From Erwinia typographi (lineage in GTDB: Bacteria; Pseudomonadota; Gammaproteobacteria; Enterobacterales; Enterobacteriaceae): a stretch of DNA of 64,000 nucleotides. Below, in pieces: positions 17,552 to 27,339 of the stretch. Numbering within the stretch: the first letter of the stretch is position 1; each line of letters begins with the position of its first letter. The notes beneath the pieces are model-generated. The model did no database searches, was not told where the DNA came from, and saw nothing but the letters and a program-made list of their open reading frames with translations. A program made the translations under genes and the position numbers. The stretch is taken from contig NZ_JRUQ01000055.1 of NCBI RefSeq assembly GCF_000773975.1, positions 1 to 64,000 on the forward strand, read 5' to 3'.

Positions 17552-17896
17552 TTATTGCGTTGTGCCGTCCGTTTTGGTTTTCGCGCCAGGCCCGACCTTC
17601 TTATTGATGTCAGGGCATTTACCGTCTTTACACTCGCTGTTTTTATGAATCTGCGAAGCGGTCATCTTTTTATGATGCTTCATCGTGGTACTGGTGTCAC
17701 TGGTGGCATCGCCAGTATTGTTAATTTTACTGTTGCTGACGTTGTTCGGCGCAATTTTCTGCGCGGCGCCGCCAGAGGCCGCACCGGCATCAGCGGCCTG
17801 ATTCGTCGTGCCATTGTTGCTACTTTCAGCCATTACCGCGCCGCTGCCCAACGTCATTGCTGCGGTCAGAAATACGATTGCAAACTTATTCATCAT
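17552..17896 (-). CDS. ybgS: YbgS family exported protein
   Basis: Small exported protein of unknown role (114 aa; E. coli 126). The signal peptide is MMNKFAIVFLTAAMTLGSG...VMA. The mature chain is low-complexity, rich in Asn/Thr/Gly/Ala. It carries the family core IAPNNVSNSKINNTGDATS, then NSECKDGKCPDINKKVG and the tail TKTDGTTQ, the same tail as in E. coli. Location between zitB and aroG is the E. coli order. It has its own terminator. Confidence 0.92.
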   Translation of the reverse strand: MMNKFAIVFLTAAMTLGSGAVMAESSNNGTTNQAADAGAASGGAAQKIAPNNVSNSKINNTGDATSDTSTTMKHHKKMTASQIHKNSECKDGKCPDINKKVGPGAKTKTDGTTQ

Positions 17897-18191
17897 TATG
17901 CTCCGTTAACTTATGAATATTGCTCAACCAAACCACGATAAAAAAGCGGTTTGAATAAAATTCAAGAAAAAACGCAATACTGTCCCCGCACAAGGTTCAC
18001 CCAATCTAAAGTGAGTGATCTTTATGCGTTTTTTTTAAGTGTTTACAAAATAAAGTGTAGTTCAGAATAGTAAAACAGCAACTCTGAACCGCAATTAAGT
18101 CAGCAAAGTCGATTTACAGCACGGTAAGCACAAGATAAATTGGAGGGGATGCGCCCGATGTGCAGAACGGCTTTTAAATACTGGAAAGATT

Positions 18192-19244
18192 ATGAATTAT
18201 CAGAATGACGACCTAAGAATCAAAGAGATAAAAGAACTTCTCCCCCCTGTAGCTTTGCTTGAAAAGTATCCTGCCACGGACGCGGCGGCGAAAACCGTTT
18301 CCCTTGCCCGTCAGGCTATTCACAATATTCTTAAAAAAGCCGACGATCGCTTATTAGTGGTGATTGGCCCCTGTTCCATTCACGATACTCAGGCAGCGAA
18401 AGAATACGCCGCGCGGCTGCTTAAACTGCGCGAAGAGCTTAACGATTCGTTAGAACTGGTAATGCGCGTTTATTTTGAAAAGCCGCGTACCACCGTGGGC
18501 TGGAAAGGGCTGATTAACGATCCGCATATGGACGGCAGCTTCCAGATCAACGACGGCCTGCGCATTGCCCGTAAGCTGCTGGTGGACATTAATGATACCG
18601 GTCTGCCTGCGGCCGGTGAGTTCCTTGATATGATCACCCCGCAGTATTTGGCGGATCTGATGAGCTGGGGAGCGATTGGCGCAAGGACCACCGAGTCGCA
18701 GGTCCACCGCGAGCTCTCTTCAGGCCTTTCCTGCCCGGTAGGCTTTAAGAACGGCACCGATGGCACCATCAAAGTGGCCATTGACGCAATCAACGCGGCC
18801 AGCGCGCCGCACTGCTTCCTGTCGGTGACCAAATATGGCCATTCTGCCATTGTTGAAACCAGCGGTAACGGTGATTGCCACATTATTTTGCGCGGCGGCA
18901 AAGAGCCGAACTACAGCGCCCATCACGTCAGCGCGGTCAAAGCCGGTCTGGAAAAGGCCGGACTGGAGGCTCAGGTGATGATCGACTTCAGCCATGCCAA
19001 CAGCAGCAAGCAGTTCCAGAAACAGCTGGAAGTCTCTGATGACGTGGCGCAGCAGATTGCCGGAGGCGACAAAGCGATTATCGGCGTGATGATTGAGAGC
19101 CATCTGGTAGAAGGAAATCAGAGTCTCGACAGCGGCGAACCGCTGGTTTATGGCAAGAGCGTAACCGATGCCTGCATTGGTTGGGAAGACACTGAGAAAG
19201 TTCTTCGTCAGCTGGCGGAAGCGGTAAAAGCGCGTCGCGGTTAG
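18192..19244 (+). CDS. aroG: 3-deoxy-7-phosphoheptulonate synthase, Phe-sensitive
   Basis: First step of the shikimate pathway: condenses PEP and erythrose-4-phosphate (350 aa, as E. coli AroG). Family motifs are VIGPCSIHD, PRTTVGWKGLINDPH, GARTTESQVHREL, and the metal ligands around DFSHANSSKQ. Chromosomal position (between ybgS and gpmA) identifies AroG among the three isozymes. The 295-base spacer upstream is AT-rich and must hold its promoter; I could not find a convincing TyrR box there. A strong bidirectional terminator follows. Confidence 0.96.
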   Translation: MNYQNDDLRIKEIKELLPPVALLEKYPATDAAAKTVSLARQAIHNILKKADDRLLVVIGPCSIHDTQAAKEYAARLLKLREELNDSLELVMRVYFEKPRTTVGWKGLINDPHMDGSFQINDGLRIARKLLVDINDTGLPAAGEFLDMITPQYLADLMSWGAIGARTTESQVHRELSSGLSCPVGFKNGTDGTIKVAIDAINAASAPHCFLSVTKYGHSAIVETSGNGDCHIILRGGKEPNYSAHHVSAVKAGLEKAGLEAQVMIDFSHANSSKQFQKQLEVSDDVAQQIAGGDKAIIGVMIESHLVEGNQSLDSGEPLVYGKSVTDACIGWEDTEKVLRQLAEAVKARRG

Positions 19245-19283
19245 GTGCAGGGAATTTATTCCAGCCGCTGTCGCCAAAGTCAG

Positions 19284-19320
19284 CATAAAAAAATCCGCCG
19301 AAAGGCGGATTTTTTTATGC
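19284..19320. terminator. Bidirectional terminator between aroG and gpmA
   Basis: Stem ATCCGCC / GGCGGAT with GAAA loop, flanked by seven A on the left and seven T on the right. The whole element is a long palindrome (GCATAAAAAAATCCGCC and its complement) and serves both convergent genes. Confidence 0.95.
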
Positions 19321-19357
19321 TCAGCGTTCAGTTGCCTTCAAATGGAAGGCGAGCGAA

Positions 19358-20110
19358 TTACTTCGCTTTGCCCTGGTTAGCTACGGCCGCCGCTTTCGCC
19401 GCGATCTCGTCAGCATCACCCAGATAGTAATGTTTGACTGGCTTGAAGTTTTCGTCGAACTCATACACCAGCGGCACGCCGGTAGGGATGTTCAGTTCAA
19501 GGATCTCGTCTTCGCTCATGTTGTCCAGGTATTTCACCAGCGCGCGCAGGGAGTTGCCGTGGGCGGCAATGATCACTTTCTCGCCGCTTTTCATCCGCGG
19601 CAGGATGGACTCGTTCCAGTAAGGCAGCACGCGATCGATAGTCAGCGCCAGGCTCTCGGTGGTTGGCAGCTGCTCAGCGGTCAGTGACGCATAGCGCGGG
19701 TCGTGGCCAGGGAAACGCTCATCGGCGCGATCCAGTTCTGGCGGGGTAACCGCGAAGCCGCGACGCCACTGTTTCACCTGATCGTCACCGTATTTCTGAG
19801 CCGTTTCGGCTTTATCCAGACCCTGTAGCGCACCGTAGTGACGCTCGTTCAGGCGCCAGGATTTTTCCACCGGCAGCCAGACCTGATCCACCTCGTCGAG
19901 GATGTTCCACAGAGTGTGAATGGCACGTTTCAGCACGGAGGTATAAGCGAAATCGAAGGTAAAGCCTTCTTTTTTCAGCAGCTGACCTGCGGCTTTCGCT
20001 TCGGTACGGCCTTTATCGGACAGGTCAACATCGTACCAACCGGTAAAGCGGTTTTCATTATTCCACTGGCTTTCGCCGTGACGTACCAGAACCAGCTTAG
20101 TTACAGCCAT
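19358..20110 (-). CDS. gpmA: 2,3-bisphosphoglycerate-dependent phosphoglycerate mutase
   Basis: Interconverts 3- and 2-phosphoglycerate in glycolysis (250 aa, as in E. coli). Catalytic His11 lies in [18 protein letters not shown], and the second His in [20 protein letters not shown] lies a few bases before the ATG. It is convergent with aroG. Confidence 0.97.
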   Translation of the reverse strand: MAVTKLVLVRHGESQWNNENRFTGWYDVDLSDKGRTEAKAAGQLLKKEGFTFDFAYTSVLKRAIHTLWNILDEVDQVWLPVEKSWRLNERHYGALQGLDKAETAQKYGDDQVKQWRRGFAVTPPELDRADERFPGHDPRYASLTAEQLPTTESLALTIDRVLPYWNESILPRMKSGEKVIIAAHGNSLRALVKYLDNMSEDEILELNIPTGVPLVYEFDENFKPVKHYYLGDADEIAAKAAAVANQGKAK

Positions 20111-20267
20111 AGCTTAACTCCTTAATAATCTGACGTTTCTATGATAATGGTAAACCGCAAATTGCCCGTAACACCCTGGCGGCAATTTTATAGGCCATTA
20201 CCATAGCGGAAATCTGCGCAGCGCGTAAGCCTGCGGCGTCTTTGATGCGCGTTTTTCATGCGCTGAA

Positions 20268-21305
20268 TCAAACCGCCGTCAGGCGATAGCGCGTGACCGA
20301 CTGATACGATTCACCTGGTTTAAGCCAGCAGTCAGGCTGCGGCCACTCGGGGTGATTCGGCGAGTCGGGTAAGAACTCGCTTTCCAGTGCGATCCCCTGA
20401 AAGGCAGTATAGACGCCCTGCTCGCGGGCTGGGGTACCCTGAAGATAATTGCCTGAGTAAAATTGCAGCGCCGGGGCGGAGGTAAACACGCTGAGCTTCA
20501 GCTTTCCATCCGCTGACCACAGCTCGGCGGCCGGTTTCTGCTCATCGCCCCCGTTCAGCAGGAAGGCATGATCATAGCCCTTCACCGCGCGCTGATCGTC
20601 ATCCTGCAGAAACTCCTTCGCCACCGTTTTCGGCTGGCGGAAGTCAAAGCTGGTGCCCGCAACGGCCTTGAGATCGGCATCAGGGATGCCGCTGCTGTCA
20701 ACTGGCAGGTAGCGATCGGCATTCAGTTGTAATTTATGACCGCGCGCATCGCCATGCTGAGCGTCAAGATTGAAGTAAGCATGGTTTGTCAGGTTCACCG
20801 GACAGGCCTGGTCGGTGCTGGCGTGATAGTGGATCGACAGCGTGTTGTCGTCTTCAAGCCGGTAGAGCAAGGTAACCAGCAGGTTGCCCGGATAGCCCTG
20901 ATCGCCATCCGGCGAGTCCAGCCGGTATTCCACTTCCTGTTCCGCCTGGCGAACGATCTGCCAGCGGCGGTTATTAAACCCTTCCGGACCGCCGTGAAGC
21001 TGATGCGGCCCCTGATTGGCCGCCACGCTGAAGGTTTTCTCCCCGGCGCTAAAGGTAGCGTTCGCAATACGGTTGGCATAGCGGCCGACGGTGGCGCCCA
21101 GGTAGGCAGACTGGTGTAGATAATCAGATGGGGTGGCGCAGCCGAGCAGCGCCTCCCGCACATGGCCGTCTTTCATCGGCACGCGAGCGGAGAGCCAGGT
21201 CGCCCCCCAGTCCATAAAGGTTACCACCATGCCGCCCGCGTTACGCAGCGTGGTGATATGCCACGGCAGGCCATCTGGCGCATGGGAAGTCTGTTCTGTT
21301 AGCAT
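20268..21305 (-). CDS. galM: Galactose mutarotase (aldose 1-epimerase)
   Basis: Interconverts beta- and alpha-D-galactose, feeding GalK (345 aa, E. coli 346). Motifs: [29 protein letters not shown], the catalytic His in [10 protein letters not shown], and the catalytic Glu in [14 protein letters not shown]. Its start overlaps the end of galK by 7 nt, so it is the last gene of galTKM. Confidence 0.96.
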   Translation of the reverse strand: MLTEQTSHAPDGLPWHITTLRNAGGMVVTFMDWGATWLSARVPMKDGHVREALLGCATPSDYLHQSAYLGATVGRYANRIANATFSAGEKTFSVAANQGPHQLHGGPEGFNNRRWQIVRQAEQEVEYRLDSPDGDQGYPGNLLVTLLYRLEDDNTLSIHYHASTDQACPVNLTNHAYFNLDAQHGDARGHKLQLNADRYLPVDSSGIPDADLKAVAGTSFDFRQPKTVAKEFLQDDDQRAVKGYDHAFLLNGGDEQKPAAELWSADGKLKLSVFTSAPALQFYSGNYLQGTPAREQGVYTAFQGIALESEFLPDSPNHPEWPQPDCWLKPGESYQSVTRYRLTAV

Positions 21306-22447
21306 TGACCCGCTCCCGCCGAAGCTTTGCAGACGTAAAAGGTTTCTTTGATGCCGGACTTCGCCTGGTACTGCTGCGCGACGGCAGCCTGCACGCTGTC
21401 GACCAGATCCAGCGGCATCAGCGCCACGATGCAGCCGCCGAAGCCGCCGCCGGTCATGCGTACACCGCCACGGTCGCCAAGCGTCTCTTTAACAATCTCC
21501 ACCAGCGTATCGACGGGCGGTACGGTGATTTCAAAGTCATCACGCATGGAGGCGTGAGATTCCGCCATCAGCACCGCCAGTCGCGCTAAATCGCCTTTGG
21601 CTAACACGTCGGCGGCTTCGAGCGTGCGGGCATTTTCCGTCAGTACGTGGCGCACGCGTTTGGCAACGATGGGGTCCAGCTTGCTTTCGGCATCGCTGAA
21701 CTGCTCCAGCCCGACATCACGCAGTGACGTTTTACCAAAGAATTTCGCCCCCGCCTCGCACTGTTCGCGGCGAACGTTATACTCGCTGCCCACCAGGTTG
21801 CGACGGAAGTTGGAGTTAATAATTACCACGGCAATGTCTTCCGGCATGGGAACCGGGCGAGTACTCAGCGTGCGGCAGTCCAGCAGCATGGCGTGATCTT
21901 TTTTGCCCAACGCGGAAATCAGCTGATCCATAATGCCGCAGTTACAGCCAACGAACTGGTTTTCCGCTTCCTGGCCGTTAACGGCAATTTCCGCACCGTC
22001 TAATTTTAGTCCATAAAGCTGCTGGAAAACGGTGCCGACCGCCACTTCCAGCGAGGCGGAAGAACTGAGGCCCGCACCCTGCGGCACGTCACCGGCAATC
22101 ACCATATCTACGCCGCCAAACGTACTGTCGCGCTTTAGCAGATGTTTTACCACGCCGCGAACATAGTTCGACCACTGCTGATCTTTATGCGGTGCAATCG
22201 GCTCGTCCAGCGAGAAGATATCCTGCTGGTTTTCGTAATCGGCGGCAATCACGCGCACCTGGCGATCGTCACGCTTAGCGCAGGCAATTACCGTCTGATA
22301 GTCGATAGCGCAGGGCAGCACGAAACCATCGTTGTAATCGGTGTGTTCGCCGATTAAATTCACCCGGCCCGGCGCCTGAATCGTATGGTCAGCGGCGTAG
22401 CCAAATTTTTCGTTGAAAATCTTATGGGTAGAGGTCTGTAAAGTCAT
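21299..22447 (-). CDS. galK: Galactokinase
   Basis: Phosphorylates galactose to galactose-1-phosphate (382 aa, as E. coli). The GHMP kinase motifs are present: [20 protein letters not shown] near the N-terminus, [17 protein letters not shown] (ATP loop), and [17 protein letters not shown] near the C-terminus. Only 2 nt separate it from galT, so it is in the same operon. Confidence 0.97.
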   Translation of the reverse strand: MTLQTSTHKIFNEKFGYAADHTIQAPGRVNLIGEHTDYNDGFVLPCAIDYQTVIACAKRDDRQVRVIAADYENQQDIFSLDEPIAPHKDQQWSNYVRGVVKHLLKRDSTFGGVDMVIAGDVPQGAGLSSSASLEVAVGTVFQQLYGLKLDGAEIAVNGQEAENQFVGCNCGIMDQLISALGKKDHAMLLDCRTLSTRPVPMPEDIAVVIINSNFRRNLVGSEYNVRREQCEAGAKFFGKTSLRDVGLEQFSDAESKLDPIVAKRVRHVLTENARTLEAADVLAKGDLARLAVLMAESHASMRDDFEITVPPVDTLVEIVKETLGDRGGVRMTGGGFGGCIVALMPLDLVDSVQAAVAQQYQAKSGIKETFYVCKASAGAGQC

Positions 22448-22449
22448 TG

Positions 22450-23496
22450 TTATGCTCCCGTCTCGCGGAAATGAATATCACTGACGGAACGCAGGCGCTC
22501 GGCTGCCTGTTCCGCTGTTAAATCGCGCTGGGTCTCGGCCAGCATTTCATAGCCAACCATAAATTTACGCACCGAAGCGGAACGCAGTAGCGGCGGGTAG
22601 AAGTGGGCGTGCAGCTGCCAGTGGTCGTTGGCCTCACCGTTGAACGGCGCGCCGTGCCAGCCCATTGAATACGGGAAGGAGCACTGGAACAGGTTGTCAT
22701 AGCGGCTGGTTAGTTTTTTCAGCGCCAGCGCCAGATCGCTTCGCTGGGCATCGGTCAGATCGGTCAGGCGTTTGATGTGCGCCTTTGGCAGCAGCAGCGT
22801 TTCGAAAGGCCATGCGGCCCACCAGGGCACCACGGCCAGCCAGTGTTCGGTGTCGACTACGCTCCGGCTGCCATCCTGCACTTCGCGTGCGGTGTAGTCC
22901 ACCAGCATCGGCGAACCGTGCCGGACAAAATAAGCACGCTGCAAATCATCTTCGCGTTTGGCTTCGTTCGGCAGGAAGCTGTTGGCCCAGACCTGGCCGT
23001 GGGGATGCGGGTTAGAACAGCCCATGGCCGCGCCTTTGTTTTCAAAAACCTGCACCCAGAGATAGTGCTGTCCCAGATCGGCGGTCTGTTCCTGCCAGGT
23101 TCTGACTACCTGTTCAAGGCCGGAGAGCGTCAGCTCAGGCAGCGTTTTGCTGTGATCGGGAGAGAAGCAGATCACCCGGCTGGTGCCGCGTGCGCTTTCG
23201 CAACGCATCAGGATATCGTCACTTTCCGGCGCATCCGGCGTGTCGCTCATCAGCGCGGCGAAGTCATTGGTGAAGACATAGGTGCTGGTGTAGTCGGGAT
23301 TTTTATCGCCGGTGACGCGAGTATTGCCAGGACACAGGAAGCAATCCGGGTCGTGAGCAGGCAGTTTTTCCTGAGAGGCAGCTTCCTGCGCACCCTGCCA
23401 CGGGCGTTTGGCGCGGTGAGGAGACACCAAAATCCACTGATCGGACAGTGGGTTATAGCGGCGATGCGGATGATCGACCGGATTAAATTTTTGCAT
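22450..23496 (-). CDS. galT: Galactose-1-phosphate uridylyltransferase
   Basis: Exchanges UMP between UDP-glucose and galactose-1-phosphate (348 aa). The active-site motif [10 protein letters not shown] (HPH) is present, with zinc-site residues in the N-terminal half (FLCPGN). It is the first gene of the operon here; in E. coli it is preceded by galE, which is absent between galT and modF. UDP-galactose must be recycled by a GalE encoded elsewhere. Confidence 0.97.
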   Translation of the reverse strand: MQKFNPVDHPHRRYNPLSDQWILVSPHRAKRPWQGAQEAASQEKLPAHDPDCFLCPGNTRVTGDKNPDYTSTYVFTNDFAALMSDTPDAPESDDILMRCESARGTSRVICFSPDHSKTLPELTLSGLEQVVRTWQEQTADLGQHYLWVQVFENKGAAMGCSNPHPHGQVWANSFLPNEAKREDDLQRAYFVRHGSPMLVDYTAREVQDGSRSVVDTEHWLAVVPWWAAWPFETLLLPKAHIKRLTDLTDAQRSDLALALKKLTSRYDNLFQCSFPYSMGWHGAPFNGEANDHWQLHAHFYPPLLRSASVRKFMVGYEMLAETQRDLTAEQAAERLRSVSDIHFRETGA

Positions 23497-23586
23497 GTTG
23501 AGTCCTGATAACCTTCTTTATGCGTCGATAGCCTGTCAGAAAAATAGCACAGAGCGGAGGAATAAAGCGTGATCAAGTTTGGATAA

Positions 23587-23602
23587 ATGGAATCGTTTAC
23601 AC
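23587..23602 (-). promoter_or_regulatory. GalR/GalS operator before galT
   Basis: On the minus strand GTGTAAACGATTCCAT matches the external gal operator of E. coli (GTGTAAACGATTCCAC) at 15 of 16 bases. A GATCAC half-site resembling a CRP site follows downstream, as in the E. coli gal promoter region. It lies about 90 bp before the galT start, where E. coli would have galE. Confidence 0.85.
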
Positions 23603-23793
23603 AACTTGAATAATCCGAACTCTCAGTAAAACCGCTAAATTAATCGATGGGGTTGTGGCGGGAGCGGGGTATTGGTGGTAACGGTTACATTACGTCTGGC
23701 GCGCGCAAAGAAGGTCCGCTGTCAGCCATACTCTGTGGCTGACGGGCCGGGCTACGGCGCAGCGATCTCTGCGCTGAAGGTGATGGCTGGCGC

Positions 23794-25263
23794 TCAGGCA
23801 AGAGCATCAAGCTGGTAGCGATAGCTGTCGCCTGCTGGCACAAAAGTCAGGCGATGGGTAATACATTGCGGTGCGTCTTCAGCATGGTGCGACACAAACA
23901 GCAGCTGGGTTTCTCCCTCGCTAATCAGCACATCGACAAAGCGGCGTACCAGCAGACGGTTGATCGGGTCCAGTCCCTGTAGCGGCTCATCCAGAATCAG
24001 CAGCGTCGGATGCTTCACCAGCGCGCGGGCAATCAGCACCAGACGCTGTTGCCCCCAGGAAAGGCCGTGGAATGGCGCATCCGCCATCCTCTCCATGCCC
24101 AGTAGCTTCAGCCACTGCCCGGCCAGCGCCTGCTGGCGATCGGAAACGGCCTGATAAATGCCGATGGAGTCGAAATAGCCGGAGAGAATGACGTTACGAA
24201 CGCTGCTGCTGACGCGATAGTCCAGATGCAGGCTGCTGCTGACGTAGCCGATATGCTGCTTGATGTCCCAGATCGTCTCTCCGCTGCCGCGGCGGCGGCC
24301 AAACAGCGTCAGGTCGTTGCTGTATCCCTGCGGATGGTCGCCGGTCACCAGGCTCAGCAGGGTGGATTTCCCCGCGCCGTTAGGGCCGACAATCTGCCAG
24401 TGCTGGCCTGGATGCACTTCCCAGCTCAGGTCATTGAGGATCGGCCTGTCGTTATAAGAAACCCTGCCGTTGCGCAGCACGATCAGCGCAGCCCCAGGTT
24501 CTGGCTGCGGTTTTGCCGCCGGGTCATCCGACTCCGGCAGCGTCATGCCCGCCAGCTGCTCGCTGTGCGCCAGCTGGGCGACTAAGGCCTCGGCCAGGAT
24601 CGCCTTGCGCGGGCCAACGTGGGTCAGCGTGCAGTCTGCCAGCACGCCAACCCGATCGATAAATTCCGGAATATCATCAAAACGGTTCAGTACCAGCACT
24701 ACCGTGCAGTTTTGCTGGTGAAGTCCGGCCAGTACCTCCGCAAGGTTGGCGCGAGATTCGACGTCAAGCCCGTCAAAAGGCTCGTCCAGCACCAGCAGAT
24801 CGGGCTGAGACATTAACGTCTGGCACAGCAGCGTTTTACGGGTTTCGCCCGTCGACAGGTATTTAAAGCGGCGATCCAGCAGCCGCGTGATGCCAAACAG
24901 CTCGGCCAACTGCTGGCAACGGGCGGCGTCCTGGTGATTTTCCTGCACGATCTCGGCGGTGGTACGGCCAGTATCGTCCTCGCCTGGGCTGAGCAGGTCG
25001 GTGTTGTTGCGTTCCCACTCCTCCGCCACCAGCTTCTGTAACTGTTCAAGCGAGAGGCGGGCAGGGCGGACGAAGCTGCTGGTCACCTGGCCTTTGGCGT
25101 TTTGCAGCTCGCCTGCCAGCGCGCGGGCCAGGGACGACTTACCGCTGCCGTTGGCGCCAACAAAGGCCCAGCTTTCGCCTGCCTGGAGTGATAACGCCTC
25201 AAGGGTCAGAGTATGGTTTGCGCTAAGGTGAAACGTGCCTTGCGAAATATGCAACGTTGACAT
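23794..25263 (-). CDS. modF: ModF, double ABC ATPase of molybdate metabolism
   Basis: Cytoplasmic protein with two ABC cassettes in tandem (489 aa, E. coli 490). Walker A motifs are GANGSGKSS (about 37-45) and GPNGAGKST (about 294-302). Walker B segments are LLVLDEPFDGLD and LLILDEPLQGLD, with signatures YLSTGETRK and GLSWGQQRL. No membrane partner is encoded. Known in E. coli as the gene after modE; its exact role in molybdenum handling is unclear. It lies downstream of modE on the same strand. Confidence 0.94.
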   Translation of the reverse strand: MSTLHISQGTFHLSANHTLTLEALSLQAGESWAFVGANGSGKSSLARALAGELQNAKGQVTSSFVRPARLSLEQLQKLVAEEWERNNTDLLSPGEDDTGRTTAEIVQENHQDAARCQQLAELFGITRLLDRRFKYLSTGETRKTLLCQTLMSQPDLLVLDEPFDGLDVESRANLAEVLAGLHQQNCTVVLVLNRFDDIPEFIDRVGVLADCTLTHVGPRKAILAEALVAQLAHSEQLAGMTLPESDDPAAKPQPEPGAALIVLRNGRVSYNDRPILNDLSWEVHPGQHWQIVGPNGAGKSTLLSLVTGDHPQGYSNDLTLFGRRRGSGETIWDIKQHIGYVSSSLHLDYRVSSSVRNVILSGYFDSIGIYQAVSDRQQALAGQWLKLLGMERMADAPFHGLSWGQQRLVLIARALVKHPTLLILDEPLQGLDPINRLLVRRFVDVLISEGETQLLFVSHHAEDAPQCITHRLTFVPAGDSYRYQLDALA

Positions 25264-25338
25264 TGTTCATTCCATTTTATGCATTGTACCCAAACTATTA
25301 ATCCTCAACGCAGCCGATGTCAAATGTCGCGATCCGAT

Positions 25339-26118
25339 TCAGAGCAGCGTGGCGATAATCACCTTGTCGGCATTAAAATGTGCTGTGACCGGCGCATTCA
25401 GCTGCAATTTTTGCTCTGCCACGCGCGCATTGCTCAGCGTGGCACACAGCGTCTCGCCGCCGGGCAGAGCGATCAGAACTTCACTCTGGCTTTCACCCTG
25501 CTCAATTTTGCTGAGCGTGCCGCTCAGCTGATTATCGGCGCTGGAGGACGCGGTGGTGACGTCGATCCAGGGAGCCTTAATCAACACCAGCACCTCTTTG
25601 CCGCTGGTCAGCGCAAGGCGGTTGGCGCTCTGTTCGGTCAGGGCCACTTTAATCCGGGTGCTGCCGTCGGCCAGCAGCACTTCGACATGTTGCACCACGG
25701 CCCGATCGTCGCGGGCGATAACGGTGCCGAATAGCTGGTTGCGGGCGCTGGTTTGCAGCGAGAAGCGCGCAATCGCGCCCAGCAGGCTGCCCAGGGGAAC
25801 ATCGTCCTGCAACACGTCAAAAGCTTTCTGCTGGATCTGCTCCATCAGCGCAAACAGTTGGATCAGCCGCTCGCCGTAGGGCGTGACCTGCGCGCCGCCG
25901 CCGCCTTTACCACCGGTCGCACGCTCGACCAGGGTACGGTCGGCCAGCGTATTCATCTCGTTAATAGCATCCCACGCGCTTTTGTAGCTGATCCCGGCGA
26001 GTCTGGCGCCCTGGCTGATCGAGCCGGTTTGCTTAACCTGCTTCAGCAGCTCAATGCGCCTTGGGTCGGCAAACAGCCGCTGCTGTAGTTTCAGGGTCAG
26101 GGAAAGTTCGGCCTGCAT
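25339..26118 (-). CDS. modE: Molybdate-responsive transcription factor ModE
   Basis: Molybdate-binding regulator that represses modABC and activates moa and molybdoenzyme genes (259 aa, E. coli 262). The N-terminal winged helix reads ADPRRIELLKQVKQTGSISQ then GARLAGISYKSAWDAINEMN. The C-terminal half has two Mop-type molybdate-binding repeats, with SARNQLFGTVIA as the hallmark. ATG 26118 (MQAELSLT) is the start that aligns with the family; a longer frame to 26202 exists but is unlikely. It is divergent from acrZ and modABC. Confidence 0.95.
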   Translation of the reverse strand: MQAELSLTLKLQQRLFADPRRIELLKQVKQTGSISQGARLAGISYKSAWDAINEMNTLADRTLVERATGGKGGGGAQVTPYGERLIQLFALMEQIQQKAFDVLQDDVPLGSLLGAIARFSLQTSARNQLFGTVIARDDRAVVQHVEVLLADGSTRIKVALTEQSANRLALTSGKEVLVLIKAPWIDVTTASSSADNQLSGTLSKIEQGESQSEVLIALPGGETLCATLSNARVAEQKLQLNAPVTAHFNADKVIIATLL

Positions 26119-26265
26119 AATGCGTCGCTCCGGGAAAGGAAAGGGTTGGGTAAATTGTACACCTTTGTCGGCCCCGAGCGTAAAAACAGGTAAAACGCAC
26201 ATAAAGGCAGTGCACTTTTTTTCGCTGTGGATACAATGGTTTTTTTCATCAGCAACGAGGCTTTT

Positions 26266-26421
26266 ATGCTGGAATTACTGATCGGCCTGGGTGAGGCGAT
26301 CCTGATGGTCCCGGTGGTCATGGCGATTATCCTTGGCCTGATTTACGGCCTGGGTGAAGTGTTCAACATCATCTCGAAAATTGGTCATTCGAAAGACCAG
26401 CCGGCGAAAGATCGCCAGTAA
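26266..26421 (+). CDS. acrZ: AcrZ, small AcrB-associated membrane protein
   Basis: A 51-residue single-span inner-membrane protein that binds AcrB and tunes AcrAB-TolC substrate range. The segment [20 protein letters not shown] is nearly identical to E. coli AcrZ, followed by a short charged tail (KDQPAKDRQ). The start MLELL at 26266 is the family start; an in-frame ATG further upstream is not needed. It sits between modE and modA as in E. coli. Confidence 0.93.
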   Translation: MLELLIGLGEAILMVPVVMAIILGLIYGLGEVFNIISKIGHSKDQPAKDRQ

Positions 26422-26432
26422 CCTCTCCTGAT

Positions 26433-26465
26433 ACGCCCGGCGCCTGCCGGGCGTGCGTTTTTTTC
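26433..26465 (+). terminator. Terminator after acrZ
   Basis: Nine-bp stem ACGCCCGGC / GCCGGGCGT with loop GCCT, followed by GCGTTTTTTTC. It insulates modABC from acrZ transcription. Confidence 0.93.
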
Positions 26466-26525
26466 TTGCGTTAGCTCAACTTCTTGTCCCGCCTGACGAT
26501 AAACTTCATGACACTGTTTTTGAAC

Positions 26526-26551
26526 TCGTTATAGTATCAGCCACATAACGA
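26526..26551. promoter_or_regulatory. ModE operator before modA
   Basis: TCGTTAT (26526-26532) and ATAACGA (26545-26551) are perfectly complementary, with a 12-bp spacer. This closely resembles the E. coli modA operator. It lies 17 bp before the modA start codon, fitting repression by ModE-molybdate. Confidence 0.92.
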
Positions 26552-26568
26552 TCCCTCTGGAGAACATC

Positions 26569-27339
26569 ATGTCTGTTAAATTGCGTTATTTCTTTGCCGG
26601 CGCCGTGCTGAGCGCCAGTTTCGCGGGCCATGCGCTGGCCGCTGAGAAGATTACCGTGTTTGCGGCCGCCTCATTGACCAATGCCCTACAGGAAATTGGC
26701 GATCAGTACCAGAAAGGCAAAGAGGTGCAGATCGTCTCCTCCTTCGCCTCCTCCTCTACTCTGGCGCGTCAGATTGAGCAGGGTGCGCCAGCCGATCTGT
26801 TCATCTCTGCCGATCAGCAGTGGATGGACTACGCCGTGCAGAAAAAGACCATCGATGACGCCAGCCGCTTCACGCTGTTGGGGAATGAATTAGTGCTGGT
26901 CGCGCCGACCGAGACTCACCCGCAGCAGGTGACGATTTCCAAAAGCACCGACTGGAAAAGCCTGCTGAAAGGGCAGCGTCTGTCGGTCGGCGATCCCGAT
27001 CATGTCCCGGCCGGTATCTACGCGAAAGAAGCGTTACAAAATCTGGGCGCCTGGGATACATTATCCTCGCAGCTGGCGCCGGGAAACAGCGTGCGTGTAG
27101 CCCTGTCGCTGGTGGAGCGTAACGAAGCCCCTTACGGCATTGTTTACGGTTCCGATGCGGTAGCCAGTAAAAAAGTCACCGTTGTCGGCACCTTCCCGGA
27201 AGAGAGCCACAAGCCGGTCGAATACCCTATGGCGATGGTGAAAGATCGTAATTCTGCCACCGTCACCGCTTTCTATAACTATCTGAAAGGGCCCGAAGCC
27301 GCGGCCGTGTTCAAACGTTACGGATTCACGCCTGAATAA
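26569..27339 (+). CDS. modA: Molybdate ABC transporter, periplasmic binding protein
   Basis: Captures molybdate/tungstate in the periplasm (256 aa, E. coli 257). The signal peptide ends at ALA-AEK (residue 24). The oxyanion-binding Ser motifs VFAAASLTNAL and SFASSSTLARQI are present. CTGGAGAAC before the ATG gives a good ribosome binding site. Its stop shares one base with the modB start, so modABC is an operon. Confidence 0.96.
   Translation: MSVKLRYFFAGAVLSASFAGHALAAEKITVFAAASLTNALQEIGDQYQKGKEVQIVSSFASSSTLARQIEQGAPADLFISADQQWMDYAVQKKTIDDASRFTLLGNELVLVAPTETHPQQVTISKSTDWKSLLKGQRLSVGDPDHVPAGIYAKEALQNLGAWDTLSSQLAPGNSVRVALSLVERNEAPYGIVYGSDAVASKKVTVVGTFPEESHKPVEYPMAMVKDRNSATVTAFYNYLKGPEAAAVFKRYGFTPE

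Noticed and set aside
17941..18191. TyrR box before aroG
   Set aside because: TGTTTACA-like pieces occur but not in the TGTAAA-N6-TTTACA arrangement.
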